Assembly (NCBI GenBank): GCA_026873275.1
Contig: JANTUC010000002.1
Span: forward strand, 2,790,001 to 2,854,000
Length of the DNA stretch: 64,000 nt
Reading direction: 5' to 3'
Source: Pseudopithomyces maydicus
Taxonomy: Eukaryota; Ascomycota; Dothideomycetes; Pleosporales; Didymosphaeriaceae
The notes under the pieces were generated by a model that searched no databases, was not told where the DNA came from, and saw only the letters and a list, made by a program, of their open reading frames with translations. Below are positions 44,701-57,300 of this stretch, piece by piece (within the stretch, counting starts at the first letter, position 1; every line of letters begins with the position of its first letter). The position numbers were made by a program, and so were the translations under genes.

Positions 44701-47700
44701 ATGGGTGGCGTTAGTATGAGCGGGGCTCTGAGCGAAGAGAGCGTGCTTGCACTCTGCGCCGGACCTCGTCTGCGTCGATTTACTCTGGAAAAACTAGGAG
44801 ACAACCGCTATAAAGGGTTCGTTCAGAAACCTGCTGAACGCCTTATGAATCATCTCCGGGATTCAGCACTTGCACCTCCTATATTGATCGCCCTTGCCGA
44901 CCAGGTTCAGGCATACCTCTACAGGGAGAATCAGCGAAGAGTTCCTGACAAGGTTGTTCTATTCAACTTCGATAACCTCAAACTCAACTTCATTCAGTTC
45001 CTCGAGTTTCTGCGTCATCACCTCACCACCGAAGACTTCAATACACAGATTCCAGATCTTGTGGAACTAATGTCGGAGTACTACCTGGAAACTGAGTTCG
45101 CCTTCCACATTGCTCGTGACAGTATAGCTGCCAAAGCAAACGCGATTAGGTTACAGCCTAAACCAACTAGTGACACTACGGATGGGGATGTGAAAATGGG
45201 AGGAACACTAGATGCCGAGAATGTATCTTCAAAAGACGTTACCGTTGTTTCAACCGACGAAACTGGCGACGTAGAGATGGGCGATACAGCAGCTTCAGGT
45301 ACAGCTCTTGAATCGAGCGAGACGAATGCCCGGGAAGGTCTTGCCACGAATCTCAAACCCAACGCGGAGATAGAGTCCCTGGTTACGCAACTCAAGGCCG
45401 CTCTGCCAGATAAATTTGGGAAACATCCTTGCCCTACCTTCCACGTAACCTTCTGGCAGCTATCGCTCCACGATGTCCAGGACCCTAGGAGTTTCGCACT
45501 CAAAAAACAATATCAAGATGCCAAGGAGCGCACAATTGCAGGCTCAACGGCAGACAACCGCCGTAAGCCTAGCGATATCAACGCTATTCGCGAGGCGAGG
45601 AAGGATGCAGAGAAGTTCACTATTGAACATGAAGATTTCGTCAAGGAAGCTGAGCTTATCCAATCCAGTCTGCGTGACGAAATGCACTCGTGGTTCCCTG
45701 ACGTGGCTTCTATGGACCAGGGTCTTCACATGACTCTCCTCCAAGACTGCTTCCTCTCCCGAGCTCGCATGTCTCTGCAGGATGCACAGTACAGCGCTGC
45801 TATGTTGTTCTTCATGCATAAATCCAAGGTGCCAAAGTTCCGTTTGATCAAATTGCTAGACGACCTATTCAACACAGGGCGTCTTGCATCGATGTTCTTT
45901 TCCATGAGTGAGGATGAATCGAAGAACATTGGCCGGTTCATGAACGACATATTACATGAATTGGGCCGTTGGCATGGGAGCGAAGAAATCTACAAACAGT
46001 TCGAATGCGTAAAAGTTCTCAACGATGAAGGTCGACCAAAGAACCCGGACTCTTTCCTCAAGTATCATGAGTTCCGTTCGTTGCTAGCCAAATGGTTCAA
46101 CAAGGTTCATGACGCTCTACACGCATGCATGCGCCACAGCGATTCAGGAGACAAGGGCTTAAAGGCTACAGCCCAGTATACAGAGCTGCGGAACTCCATC
46201 AACATCCTGAAGGCCGTGGCTCCGTCATTCCCTAGGACCCGCGAGAATGCAGCTTCACTCAAGGAAGACCTGAAGTTTTATGAGTTGGAGGCCAATGAAC
46301 CTAGGAGCGATATCCGCGTTGCAGCGAGCTCCCTACAGTATGAGTTCAAGCGTAATGAGAAGCGCTTGCAGAGTCACAACGCGTTCATCTCGGTAAGGGT
46401 ACTTGGTAAACACATAGCATTCCTTAACTAATGAGTATGCAGGGCAAGGAAGATCCGAAAGAACCCACGCCTGCTCGGTCTGGAACACCCGCTTCAGCTA
46501 GAACTCCTGATACTCGGGACCAAGGGTACAAGAAGCTCAATCCCACGGTCACATCCTTTCAACCTAAGGTTCCTACGACGTAAGACATCCGCTTCTTCTT
46601 TGACGATCATTACTAATTTGGTGATTTAGAAACGGAATTCCGAAGCTTCCGCTTGAACGGGGCGATTCTGAAGAACGAAAGATCATCGCAACAGCTTCCA
46701 ATACTCCCACCCCTGCAACACGTTCGAATGGACACGATTCATCCTGGTCAACACCTCATGCTGCTGATCACCCCATGTCTCAACAGCTTCCTACTAGGGA
46801 TCATATCAAGCGGCCAGGTCCTGGTCCTAATCCTGCTTCAGTCAACTCTACACCTGTCCCCCCGCGACCGGATAGCAGAGGTGGGTACCAGGCACAACAA
46901 TCCAATAGGATTTCACACAATCTTCCGACGAGGCCTGACACACAGCCTCTTCGACCGAGACTAAATGATCGTCCAGGGGAGCGTCTAGCTGAGTATGGCC
47001 AAACTCATGGACGCCATGATACCCGGGTTAATGGTCCGAGCGAATACGGACGCCTTGAGCGACCGGGAGTTCAACAAGGTCGTCCTACATCTCCTGGGCG
47101 CCAACCACGCCCTAGATCACAAGATAGAACGGCTGCTCCCAGTGATCGCCCGGACTGGTCTGCACGAGAGCCTCGAGACTACGATGACCGTTCTTTGCGA
47201 GGGCCTACGCGCGAGGTACGGGGCCCTACTGACAGGAATGCACAGTACGGAGATAATCATCGAGATCATCGAGAGAATCGCGACCAACGTGACTATAGAA
47301 TGAGGGAACCTCACCGCGAACGAAATGACAGTCGGGGACCTCCACCATTGCCTAGCACGCCCGGAGACACTCGAAGTCGCCCTCATGCTGGCTCGGGTCC
47401 AATGCCGAACGATACGCTCCCACACCGGAGAGATACTCCCGGCCATCACAATGACCGTAGTGGGATGGCAGCCCGACCACCTATCAACGCAGGTCCTGCT
47501 CCAAGCATCAATCCTCAACGAGTAGCTTTGATCGAGCAAGAAGTCAGCATGGACCGTGGTCCACCTGCCCGAGTTCCTTACCAAAAGGACGATCGGGTCA
47601 ACCCCGACCGTGCTGCGCTCATTCTAGATGACAGAAATAGGAATACTCCTGCACGACCAGATCGTGAGGGTCGTGATGCTCGGAGCTCATATGAGAAAGA

Positions 47701-48961
47701 AGGTGACCGCCAAGGTCGTGATCGAGGTTCGTTTGTTGAAGCTGGAGAACGTCATGGACGCGACTCGCGCACTACTACTTTCATAAAGGATGATCAAAAT
47801 AGAACCCCTGGTGGAAGATCCGATCGCGACGCCCGGTCAGACGATCGCGATATGCGTAGAGGTCCCCCTACAGATCGCCATGATGAGCGGACGCTGCCTC
47901 CATACTTCAACAACGACAACCGCAACGACATTCGTAACGACAATCGTAACGACAATCGTCGCGATTACCGTGACGACCGATCGCAGCCGCAGCCTTATCC
48001 TAACTCCCGTGATAGGCGTGAGGAGTTCTCCAGCAATGCTCCTACAGGTCCTCGTAGCGGCCGCGATGGTCCCGGCGGTTCCTTACACGTGTCTCGCGAG
48101 ATGTTCCAGCCATCGCAATCGTCACGACCTGTGATATCACGTCAAGATCCTAGCTATGGGAGGCTCAATCAGCCCTCAGAATCCATTCCATCGGGTCCAA
48201 GGAGTAAGAAGTGCCGATATAGATTCCATTATCCTAGACTGACACAATATCTAGACCCGATATCAGACAGCCGTGACGTACGATCTCATGCGCCAGCACA
48301 GGCTCAGAGCTCCGGTCCGATGCCTCCTCAACCATCCGGCGTACACCCAAGCCGTATGAGCAACTTTGATGGCCCTGGTTCTCGTGCTCCATCCGGTCCA
48401 CCGCCTCCACCGCTGCAGACCGATGTTGTAAACGCACCCAGTGGACCTCGTGGTTCGGGAAGGACGCCATTACCCTCACCTTCCACTATTCGCGGTGGCC
48501 CGCCCACTGGCCCTGCTGGCGCTGAGCGACACATTCGCCGTCAGGATAGTCGAAACCAGCTGGGGGCAATCAATACTGTTCTCTCACAGAGCGGCGGCCA
48601 GGGCCAGGCCCAGACTCCAACTCTCCCACCGAGTGTCCCACCGCCGGAACGATCAGGCGAGCGCAGCCAAGGCGAGCGAGGTCACCGAAGGGATGAGAGG
48701 CGCAGCAGAGAAGACGAGCGCAAGGGAGACGAGCGTTCGCGGGAGAAGAGGGATGGAAGTAGGAGGGACCGTGAATCTCGTGGCGGAGGTGAGCGGGAGG
48801 GCGGACGTGAAAGCTCTCATCGTGAGCGCGGCGAACGAAGCGACCGGGACCGCCGCGACGACCGCCGCAGCAAGGACGACCGCGAACGTGAGCGAGGAGA
48901 GAAGCGCTCGCGGGATCCGAAGGATCAGCCTCACGGCGACTCGAAGCGCAGCAGGCGTTAA
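41755..48961 (+). CDS. THO2: THO complex subunit 2 (Tho2)
   Basis: The scaffold of the THO/TREX complex that couples transcription to mRNA packaging and export. Exons 41755-46392, 46443-46579, 46630-48203 and 48255-48961 give 2351 residues, the usual giant size in filamentous fungi. The N-terminus (MAPQGKRKRGDRSYSYDDE) and the next 100 residues are disordered. A helical body follows, with LRSLLCIGAIPEALFIIGRNKW, then RVSTWWPKQ upstream, and YDCLTFSLVVNITSG further on. The Tho2 domain contains PTFHVTFWQLSLHDVQDP. The last 750 residues are rich in Arg, Asp, Pro and Gly (HRDRRDDRRSKDD-type), resembling the charged RNA-binding tail of THOC2. The last intron (51 bases, GTAAGA...TCTAG) is a multiple of three and could be retained in frame. 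Opposite-strand frames are shadows. Confidence 0.93.
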
Positions 48962-49450
48962 ACGTCAAGTGGCCAAACAGCCTATACGCCTCAACCAGTT
49001 CTCCTTTTTTAGTTTTGATTTTCTAAGTTCTCCTTTTCAGTTCTCCTTTTTAGTTCTGCTTCAACGAAAATGCACGCGAAGTGCGTTGCTCGGGGAAATT
49101 TGTATGCATAGCGATGGCGCTTGGAAAGGAGCATATTTGTCATTGGGAGATACCCGTGTGGATGGGAAGCATTCTCGGCGCTTGGGCATTTTGTCTCGGT
49201 CAGGATCATCTCGACTTTTATGATGTTTTTAAGGAAAGATTGAGAAGAGCCCTTGTATATCTAGCACACTGGGAATGATTTGACCAAATGAAAGGCATAA
49301 AATGAAGAGTTCAAGTGTCAATTGTGGGATCAATGTTGTTCATGCTTGTGGTGATGGTTTCTGCGTTGATTGGAGTTATGACTCTATCCAACTAACTATT
49401 TGAGAGCTATATACACTCTGACATTTTTGTAATATCCCAAACGCACAACC
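48962..49450. other. convergent 3' intergenic region
   Basis: It lies between THO2 and RBG1. It starts with a T-rich stretch that repeats TTCTCCTTTT. Nothing else is seen. Confidence 0.5.
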
Positions 49451-50747
49451 CTATTTCGCAACAATGCTCACAACATCCTCATCGGCAACCACATGCCCTA
49501 AGCCCACCCGCTGCGGCACATGCCGCGCACTCGCGCCCCATACCATCGCATACTTGAACGTCTCCTTCAGCGTACGATGAATCTGATCGCACACATCCTC
49601 GATGGTCGACCCCGTCCGCACGATCAAAGCCTCGCTGAAGTCAGGATCAACACCCTTGCGCTTCGTGTAGATGCGCATCAGAGCCAGCTCCTTCCAGCAG
49701 CGCTCAACCACGTCCTGGATACCCAAATCCAGCTCGCACGACATGACCACTGTGTGCGGCTCGCGGGCCAGATCGCGCAGATGCGGCAGGGAGATGGCAT
49801 CGATCTTGTTGTAGGCGTACAGACACTTGATGTACTTCCTGTGCGGCGCCATGATGGTATCGATGAAGTCGTCGACCGTGGCATTCTCATCGCGAACGAG
49901 CACGTCGCAGTTCAGAATCTTGTAGTCACGCAGGATGTTGTACAACATCTTCTCGTCAAGGTACTTTGGCGGCGACTGGAACGTGATTTTCATGCCGCCA
50001 GCCTTTTTCGGCTTGAGGTAGATATTAGGCGGCTCGCGATTGAGGCGGATTCCCACGGCTTCCAGCTCCTGCTCGAGGAGGCGGCGCTGCTCTGCCTTCT
50101 TGGTGGCGTCCAACACCATGAGGATCATGTCGCTCGTCTTCGCGGCGGAGATGACCTGGCGTCCGCGACCCTTGCCTTCGGCGGCGCCCTCGATGATACC
50201 GGGGAGATCGAGGATCTGGATCTCGGCGCCGCCGTACTCCAGGACACCTGGGATGGCTGTGAGGGTCGTGAAAGCGTAGGCCGCTACTTCTGACTTGGTC
50301 CGCGTGATCTTGGAGAGGAACGTGGACTTTCCGACGGAGGGGAAGCCGACGAGGGCGATGCGGGCGTCGCCGGATTTGGATACATCGAAACCAGAGCCGC
50401 CGCCGGAACTTGAACCTGGGGCGGGCTCAAGGAGCTGAGCACGGAGACGGGCGAGTTTTCCCTTCAGAAGTCCAAGATGGTATTCTGATAGCGAGGGTTA
50501 GAACACGTGATATCAAATCGCACCGTGGGTGATTGGGTGTGGAAAGTGACAGGTGTGCAGAGAGTCGTACCCGTGGCCTTGTTCTCTGTACTGAGTTAGT
50601 ATTATACTAGAATTCATTTTCGTCAAGAAGCCTTCTTACTCTGCGTCCTCGCCATCTCCGTCTCGATCCTGCGGGGCGTCAGTGCGCTCTTCCACACGAA
50701 AACTTCACGTAGCCATACTCCTTGATCTTCTCTGTGATGTTCACCAT
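49451..50747 (-). CDS. RBG1: developmentally regulated GTP-binding protein, DRG1/Rbg1
   Basis: A cytoplasmic GTPase of the Obg/DRG class that associates with translating ribosomes. Exons 50747-50719, 50668-50640, 50585-50571 (15 bases) and 50484-49451; introns 50, 54 and 86 bases; 368 residues, the family length. The spliced N-terminus MVNITEKIKEIETEMARTQ and then KNKATEYHLGLLKGKLARLR matches DRG1 residue for residue, which fixes three tiny exons. The G1 motif is GFPSVGKST and G3 is DLPGIIEGAAEGKGRG. The base-recognition motif NKID lies in YAYNKIDAISLP. The C-terminal TGS domain includes IYTKRKGVDPDFSEALIV and WGASARHVPQRVGLGHV. It is divergent from an acyltransferase gene. Confidence 0.96.
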
Positions 50748-51094
50748 GATGCCGGTATTGCCTCCGTCCGCTGTGCTCTGGGTCAAAGTATACTATAAGA
50801 AAACGGTCAAAGTGGACCCCGCAGCCGTCGCTGGTGTTCGATATCGCGATCAAAGCGGCTTGGTGTTGAAGTTGCCGCCCCGCCACTCTGGGCCTAGCCC
50901 AGTTTGCAAGCGAAAGAAGGCGCGTTGCACACCGCGATCCCAAACGTCATCACATGGCTTTGAAGACGCCCGGGCGACGCCACGCTTAGGCGGCGTTTGC
51001 GAAACTTTCACACCTAATGTGTTTTCCTGTTCCACTTCCACTTCCTTTTATAGTCATATTTTGGTGTTTTTGTTGTTATTAGAAACGGCCTGGC
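50748..51094. promoter_or_regulatory. 347-bp divergent promoter of RBG1 and the wax-synthase-like gene
   Basis: A short divergent intergenic region with no recognised motif. The compact spacing implies shared promoter DNA. Confidence 0.4.
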
Positions 51095-52799
51095 ATGATA
51101 CCCTGCAACTTGTGGCCTCACACGCACTACGATGTTCTCCGCCACCTTCATGATCAATATGACCAGCAGATCGCGTCTGGAAAATACCGACCACTGATCT
51201 ACCCATGGGATACGGTCGGGGCTCTTGTGGTAGTTGCATACATGTTGGTTTCCCATCAAAACCGGCCATGGCTCCGCAAAGCACGATTCCTAGTGTTTGC
51301 TTACAATCTGGGGTATACAATCTACTTGATCAGAAATGTAAGAGCAAAGGGAGTTGCCAGCTCCCTGGGGATAGGCTTGATTGCTGCATGGAGCACGATA
51401 TACATTCTGTCGATGATTGTGTGCAATGATCCACAAAGAGACTTTATGAGAATTGAGAGGATGGAAGGGGTCTTCACCAAATCTGCTTCCATCAAACATC
51501 AGAATCACAACGCCAACGGATCTGCTACCAAGAGCGAGGAAGGCAAGGGTTCTACGAATGGAGAGGCTGGAGCGCGCGAAAGCCTTGGTCCAACTCAACG
51601 CCATGGCGAATTCGCGTGGCAGCCATTTCCTCTCACGCCGTTCGTCGAAAGGCTAGACTGGGTGCTCGGTGAGTGATACCACCTTCATACCACATCCGTA
51701 CTCGGACGAAACCCTCCCCCACAGTCCACCACATTCTCTCACACCCCGCTGAGATCTCCTCCTAGACCTCTTCGGCAACTTCCGCGGCGCAGCCTGGAAC
51801 TGGCGCACCATCAGCACCACCCCCTCCCAAACCCATCCAAGAACAACTCCTCCGCAACTCCCCCAACCCCCACCCCACACCTTCCGCACCCACATCTCCC
51901 AAACCCACGTCTACCCCACCCGCCGCGCCCTCCTCATCGCCAACCTCAAGACCCTCCTCGCAGGCTACCTCATTCTCGACGCCATCAAGACCATCAGCTC
52001 GCACGACCCCTACTTCTGGGGCTACCTCGACCGCCCCCTCGCCCCGTACTTCCCCGCATTCCTCGTCGAGAGCAAAGTCCTCACCCACGCCTTCCGCCTC
52101 GTCCTCTGCCAGTTCGGCATCAAGTGGGCGCTGCAATCCATCTTCGCGCTCGCGCCGCTGTTCTTCGCCGGCGTCCTGGGGCCCGACGTCATCGGCGCGC
52201 GCGCAGAGCCCTGGATGTACCCCGCGACGTGCGGGGCGTACACGCTCGTGCTGGACAAAGGGCTTGCGGGATGGTGGTCCGGGTGGTGGCACCAGACGTT
52301 TCGATTTGCGTTTGAGCAGCCGAGCAAGCGGGTGATTGAGGCGATGGGGTGGAATCCCAAGGCAAAGCGCGCAAGGGCGTTGCAGTTGGTGGTCGCGTTT
52401 GGGTTGTCTGGAGCCCTGCATGCGTCCGGGAGTGTGACGGCGCATGGGGAGACGTATCCGCTCAGTGGGCAGATGGCGTTTTTCTTGCTTCAGGCTGCAG
52501 GGGTGTTTTTGGAGACTGTGGTTCGGTCGGGATTGAGGGGGAGTAGGGTTGCGAGGGGGACGCCGCGGTGGGTGAAGCGTGTGGTTACATTTGTGTATGT
52601 GCATGTGTGGTTTTACCATACGGCTCATTTGCTGTGCGATGACTTTGCCAGGGGTGGGATGTGGATGTTTGAGCCGGTGCCCATTTCGTTGTTTCGCGGG
52701 TTGGGTTTGGGTGCTGAGGGGGATGGGTGGTTGGCTTTGGAGGTTTTACCCACGTGGCATCGTGGGTCGACGTGGTATACCAGTGGCATCATGTTCTAG
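51095..52799 (+). CDS. membrane-bound O-acyltransferase, wax-synthase-like
   Basis: A polytopic membrane protein of the wax synthase/MBOAT-2 group, which in fungi includes acyltransferases of secondary metabolism; the substrate is unknown. Exons 51095-51668 and 51766-52799, a 97-base intron (GTGAGT...CCTAG), 535 residues. Membrane segments start at TVGALVVVAYMLVSH and KARFLVFAYNLGYTIYLI. RLDWVLDLFGNFRGAAWNW spans the splice joint and is a usual family feature. The hallmark WWSGWWHQTFRF is followed by VVAFGLSGALHASGS, where the conserved His of the second motif lies. The second exon is notably GC-rich and has long open frames on the opposite strand that are shadows. No biosynthetic cluster surrounds it, so a housekeeping lipid role is possible. 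Confidence 0.87.
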
Positions 52800-53256
52800 T
52801 GTTAATAGAGCTATACATTTAGACTTGGATATCTACCCAAAAAGAGTCTGAGGCAACTTTAGTCATACATGACTCTAGTCCTTATAGGTATCTAGGTATG
52901 GAGACACTACCGCAGAATCCAGATTCTGTATGGACGTATCACATGTCTTTCCGCAGTCATGAATACTGCTCACGTCATCACTACTACACCTCAACGTTTC
53001 GACTCCAACAATCCAATATGCCTATCCTACAAGAATTACTAGTATTACAATAGTTTTTCTTATCCCAAACAATGCGCCAACCGTCCCAAACCTATCTCAA
53101 AGTCGAACTGGCCAGCTTACACAACACCGGCCGCGGGAATGGTAGTCATAACGCCCCGTACATCCGAATCTGCCATTACACGCCGATCCCGACTTTTCTT
53201 TCATAACGGCATGCCAAATGATCATCGCTGATGCCTCGTGCAGATCCAAGCACCCA
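52800..53256. other. convergent 3' intergenic region
   Basis: It lies between the acyltransferase gene and ERG3. Nothing is recognised. Confidence 0.5.
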
Positions 53257-54370
53257 TCAACGAACCTTCTTCGGTTCCTCCTCCTCCGGCGAATACTTCC
53301 TGTCGTCCGACCCCTCAACCTCCACAATCATCTTATCGACGTCCTGATTCTGCTTGTTCCACGTCGTCTGGCACATCTTGAGCTCCTTGCGGAACAGCTC
53401 ATCGTTCGGCTTCCTGTAGCTCCCCCGAGGCGGTCCCACAGCGTGGTGAACTGCCCGTAGTTGAAGTTGAAGTACAAGTGATGCATGGTGTGGCACGCTG
53501 CGCCGTTGATGATCGGATTATCAGCCACGTACTCGCCGTCGTGGATCAGGACGGTCCAGATGTTGATGAAGATGAAGAGGAAGACGTAGGCGAATTTCTG
53601 CAGAGGGAACAGGAAGGGGTAGATGTGGTAGGGGAGGCCCTGAGCGTAGCCGTCGAACGGGTGGAAGGCGTGCGAGGCGTACGGCGTCGGCATGATCCAC
53701 TTGTGGTGCGGCTTGTGGAGGCGCTTGTAGACGAGCGGGTGATGCAGTCCGCGGTGGATCCAGTAGATGCAGAAGTCGGTGAACATGAAAAAGAAGGGGA
53801 ACTGCATGATGTTGTACCACATGCCCGGGGCGTCTTCGAAACTGTCGTATATCTTGGAGTAGCCGCGAACCTCGAGGAGGAAGAGCGGGGCGGTGAAGAT
53901 GGCCATTATGGGGAGGGCGATGTTGGTCTGGCGCATCTCGAGGCGGATCTGGTTCTTGAGGTACTTAGGGTGGTTGAAGGTAGCCTTGTCGAAGACGAAG
54001 AAGTAGGAGAGCGAGGCGAAGACGTAGTAGATGACGAGGCCGAAGACCCTGGATGAATGTCAGTCGCGTAGGAAGCGAGGTTGCTGCGATTGCCATACCA
54101 GGTGATGAGGAACAAGGTCAACAGCTGGCGACGCCAGTCATCGCGGGGCCATTGGCTCTTGTAGGCCGACTCCCCGGGCGTGAAGCTCAGGTACTGGCTC
54201 GCGGGCTCATACTTCCAGGTGTTTTGGGCGTGGAGCGGGGCATTGCTGGGCACCTCTTTCAGGCTCGCGAAGGTGCCATTGGGGGCATGCGCTGGGCTGC
54301 TTGCTGGCAGGAGCGTCGCATAGATGGGGTCGAACAAGAAGGTGTCGAAGCCCTCTAGCACGAGATCCAT
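53257..54370 (-). CDS. ERG3: C-5 sterol desaturase Erg3, frame corrected
   Basis: An ER enzyme of ergosterol synthesis that introduces the C5-C6 double bond. Exon 1 is 54370-54099 and exon 2 starts at 54048 (50-base intron, GTATGG...TCCAG). The frame breaks in a run of five G on the gene strand (plus-strand C 53422-53426). With one more base it reads LWDRLGGSYRKPNDELF and ends after 354 residues, the expected size. Uncorrected, the reading ends in an Arg/Ser-rich tail with no similarity to the family. The di-iron histidine boxes are complete: HRGLHH, HKPHHKW and HTMHH. Membrane segments include VFGLVIYYVFASLSYFFVF and LPIMAIFTAPLF. The ATG at 54370 (GCAATGGAT) was preferred to one ten codons upstream. 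Its complete active site supports an assembly error. Confidence 0.9.
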
Positions 54371-57300
54371 TGCGGGTGGCGGCCCCTCGTATGTATGCAC
54401 GCGGGCGGCGGCGCGGGAGGGCTTGTTTGGCGCGAGACGGCGGCTATAGGATATGTTTCAGGGCGGGACGAAGCGTAGCGTAAGCTTCCGAACGGGCTTC
54501 TCCGTCGCAGGGCAAAACGAGTGTGCAGATGGAAAGAAGAGCGCGACGAAATCGGGTGAATTCGTCGCAGTATTATTAAAACATGGCCCGCCGGAGTCAG
54601 GAACCACAGGGGCACAGGGCCGTTAATACCGACCCTCCCGTTCTCCATTTCGAGCAGCTAGCGCACTCCAGATTCGCCGCTGCAGCCACTCAGGGCACCC
54701 AGCTGCCCGGCAAATGGCGTCTCCGTACCCGCCCAAGTCACCTCATGCTCGACAGCTCGTTGCCTTGTCATCGTGCCATCGTGCCATCGTCGCCGGTTGG
54801 GGCCGTTCGTCGCTGTGCCGTCCTGGAAGGGGTAGAGAGACGCCATAGTCCGGCCCGACAAACTTTCGATCAACGCGCCAGACGCCCACACCGCTTCCCG
54901 GGCTGTACTGAATCGCTGGTCGCGTTGCGCGTCTCTGTGCGACCGCGCTCTCACGTGACCTGTGCTGAGCCCTAGAGTGGACCCGTGGACCGGACGGATG
55001 GGCATGTGGACCCCGTGGGCTTGGGGGTGACTAAGACTGATGTGAGCCATTGCAATGATATCTCGTTAACTGGTAGATACAGTCAGATGAACTAGTTTTT
55101 GATCAAGTATATACGGCTTTCTCGCAGGTCTTCTCCTTATTTCAGGTAAAGAGCATGATCCAGTCATATAGTCACATTCCACATCTTCAACCGCATTGTG
55201 TCTATTGCTTCGAGGTTGCCTCACATGAATACCTCGTTTCATACTTTTCATTCTAATGTTTCCATTCTGCCACAGGCTATCGTAAATCAATTTCAACAAA
55301 TGATTTACAGTATACACTGGAAAATATGGCATTCATCCTTCTGTACACTTCCAGTTTCAATTTCATTTTGATCTATAGAATAGCGTAAATCAACGGATTG
55401 TTTTCTCTGTACTGAATACCATAGTATGTACTTTGTGATTGATAGGACGCAGAAAGAGCACGTTGGAATACCTAGGTTACCTTCAGAAACATAGGCACTT
55501 GGACAGTACGCTATCTGTCGCTTAGACCACATCTGTATGAGTTCACCATACGAGCTCTATTGCATCAACACCAGGGCTCTAGATGCATGGTTGTCTCTCT
55601 CATCCGATCGATACGAGGACCCACAGGCCGCGACCCAGCCATGTCATACCGTAGTACCGTCCGATCTACCTGCATCGCGCCCGAATGCCCATCTCCGCCT
55701 AGCCATGCAGTCCCGCTTCCCCAGACTACAATTATCGTCAATTACACTCATCCTTTCATCTCATTGGACGACACCAACATCTCATTATCACCATCCAGCA
55801 TACAGCCAAGCAGAGGCTGAACTGGCGCATGCATGCATCCTCGGCTCTTCATCGTTACCAATAACCCCATCGCTAACCATCTCAACTGCAATACGAGTTG
55901 TGCTATACATGGGCGCCATTGCGGAATTTCCCCTCGCCCACCACCCACCGCCCACCGCCGTACATACTCCGCTCCTTTATCGTGATGACCGCCTGCAGCC
56001 GCGGACGTGGACACGCCTCCCTCGACCAGCTAATCACTTCCAGCCCCGATGTCAACGTGGGATCGTCCTGGCATCGTTCGCAGCGCAGGCGTCCTGCGAT
56101 CATGCACCGCATCGACGTGGCTTGCACAGATGACCTCGCTCCGGGCCTCCCTCCCTCCCTTCATCACGTCAGCTCCGAGACGCAGACCAGACCCTATCAT
56201 CTCGGTCTCCATCTCTGTCTTTATCAATCAGTCGATCAGTCAATCAGTCACTTCGTCGCTCACACGCCCACCCCGTTATCTCCGTCTATCGCGCGGAGGT
56301 CGGCTATCACGCAGCCCTCCACATACATCCCGTTCGGTGGATATGTACCCTGGGCCGAATCCGGTAGCGGAATCCCGGACGCCCCTGATATACCGTACCC
56401 GGTCGTTATAGGTATATACATAGGTACATATATGGAGGTAGGTAGATAGATACCTTGTGGATGGGGCTCCTCCGCGCAATGTCTCCGCGGCGTGGAGCAA
56501 CGCCATCGCATCTGCAACGGCAGTCGCATCCCATCCACATGCTCAGGGAGATAAGCGATCGCCGACAATGCACAAATCCGCGGATGCGGTATCGTTTAGC
56601 GATGGTGAGGTGTTGCTGGGCCCCGAGTCGCGACTCGATGGTAAGTAGGTATTTGTATGTGTACCGTGCTATGCATAATTTCATCACTGCGCTCTTTTAA
56701 CGTATGCATCCATAGATAGGGCAGCATGTATGCATGTAGGCATGCGCTCTTCTCCATCGGCCTCTGCGCTTCACAGGTGCTGCATCGATAGGTATACCTT
56801 TATCCCTATTTAGGCGCCATCGCACACCTACATACATACATAACTGACTATGTAAATACACGTATATACATATACACATGTACATACATGTATACATATC
56901 CATTCGCTGCGCTACGCTACCAACGTTACACCACATACACGCTCCCCACCCCAGCCAAGCCCCCTCAAGTCGCCGACCACCTCCCGTGACGTGACGTATC
57001 CCCAGCCCAGCCCACGAGCAATCCAGTGGGGCCTTCCCTACGACTCCACTCCCTACACACCTGCCCTACCTGAACCGAGCGCGTGGGGTCGATATGCGTG
57101 ATGTCGTGATAAGCTTTGCAGGGTGCATTTACCCGAAATGCGCTGAGCAGGCGGTCGCGGTCGCGGTTGCGGTTGGGGTCCCGCGAGCCGAGCGACGTAC
57201 GTACCGTATATGTGTACGTGGGTAGGCTGGTAGACTACGTGAACTATGTATGGATGGGTGGACGGACGGTATGTATGTGCATGTACATACGGTGGGCTCG

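Noticed and set aside
51762..52628. Minus-strand 288-codon frame opposite the acyltransferase
   Set aside because: A GC-rich shadow. The plus strand carries the wax-synthase motif and a correct intron.
7826..53426. Programmed ribosomal frameshifting as the cause of the broken frames
   Set aside because: The breaks are at different protein positions, in unrelated genes, with no slippery heptamer or downstream structure evident. Run-length error is simpler.
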